A stretch of DNA of 13,297 nt from an uncultured Clostridia bacterium (GTDB lineage: Bacteria; Bacillota; Clostridia; Oscillospirales; Acutalibacteraceae). The notes beneath the pieces were generated by a model. That model had not been told where the DNA came from. It ran no database searches and saw only the letters and a list, made by a program, of their open reading frames with translations. The stretch spans positions 1-13,297 of the forward strand of contig CAJOQU010000004.1 of assembly GCA_905236975.1 (NCBI GenBank), written 5' to 3'. Position numbers and translations under genes: made by a program. This document shows, in pieces, positions 13,119-13,297 of this stretch (the first letter of the stretch is position 1; each line of letters opens with the position of its first letter).

Positions 13119-13297
13119 ATGGCGATTGAAAACAAATTCGCAAGACTTATGAGAAACACAGGACCGGCGCGTTTTTTTGCGCCTTTAGGAATCATCCTGA
13201 TTGTATTCGGGATCATATTGCTCGGTTTTAACACCGACAAATATCTTGAAACAAGCGGAAAAATCACGGCTGTTACTGAAGTTGAAGCAATAGGCGA
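13119..13297 (+). CDS. Small membrane protein, N-terminal 59 residues (partial)
   Basis: Cut by the right edge. The ATG at 13119 follows AGGAAGG by 8 nt and a consensus promoter, so the start is secure. A basic, polar N-terminus (MAIENKFARLMRNTGPAR) is followed by one hydrophobic segment, residues about 19-37 (Ile/Leu/Phe-rich), then a polar region starting TDKYLETSGKITAVTEVE. The pattern of one helix followed by a beta-rich segment with GKIT resembles DUF3592-type membrane proteins, but too little is visible to be sure. It is divergent from the sirtuin operon; the 280-bp gap holds both promoters and the nested repeats. Function unknown. Confidence 0.75.
   Translation, partial: MAIENKFARLMRNTGPARFFAPLGIILIVFGIILLGFNTDKYLETSGKITAVTEVEAIG

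Overview
The window looks like chromosomal DNA from a low- to mid-GC Clostridia-type Firmicute, plausibly a gut Ruminococcaceae/Oscillospiraceae-like anaerobe. This is inferred from strong GGAGG-type ribosome binding sites, sigma-A style TTGACA/TATAAT promoters, frequent TTG/GTG starts, and gene families such as TmcAL, a Si-type citrate synthase with a long N-terminus, and a class-M-like sirtuin. No species can be named. Nothing seen is a phage structural gene, transposase, integrase or CRISPR array. Most of the window is housekeeping or sugar metabolism; the last third is more accessory in character.

Layout. 1-2400 (minus): the N-terminus of an exported protein, preceded by a GH36 alpha-galactosidase with its own consensus promoter and an unusual dyad-rich leader. 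2412-4247 (minus): uvrC, divergent from a small lipoprotein with a Cys/His zinc-binding-like C-terminus (4369-4701, plus). A strong shared terminator (4721-4756) separates this from a minus-strand pair, tmcAL (tRNA acetate ligase) and a galactose-mutarotase-fold protein (DUF4380-like), whose coding regions are 2 nt apart. The tmcAL promoter overlaps face to face with that of galK (6987-8258, plus), which ends in a 16-bp-stem terminator. 8435-9826 (minus): citrate synthase.

9904-13297: a 27-nt stretch that looks like the 3' end of a tRNA gene (T-arm, acceptor strand, CCA, one T-loop base missing) lies directly against the stop codon of a fused enzyme. That enzyme joins a cysteine hydrolase (isochorismatase/nicotinamidase superfamily) to PncC (NMN deamidase). 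Upstream of it is a two-gene overlapping operon: a sirtuin whose catalytic histidine position is glutamine (class-M-like), then a DUF5131/phage Gp37-Gp68 family protein with a radical-SAM-like CX6CX2C motif and a C-terminal cysteine cluster. A divergent small membrane protein is cut by the right edge.

How they may work together. Alpha-galactosidase releases galactose and GalK phosphorylates it, although the two are not adjacent and have separate promoters. The most interesting block is the sirtuin + DUF5131 operon next to the cysteine hydrolase-PncC fusion. A sirtuin consumes NAD and releases nicotinamide, and PncC recycles the pyridine mononucleotide pool, so the neighbourhood has a possible NAD/ADP-ribose theme. 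The functional link is inference; only the gene order, overlap and motifs are visible.
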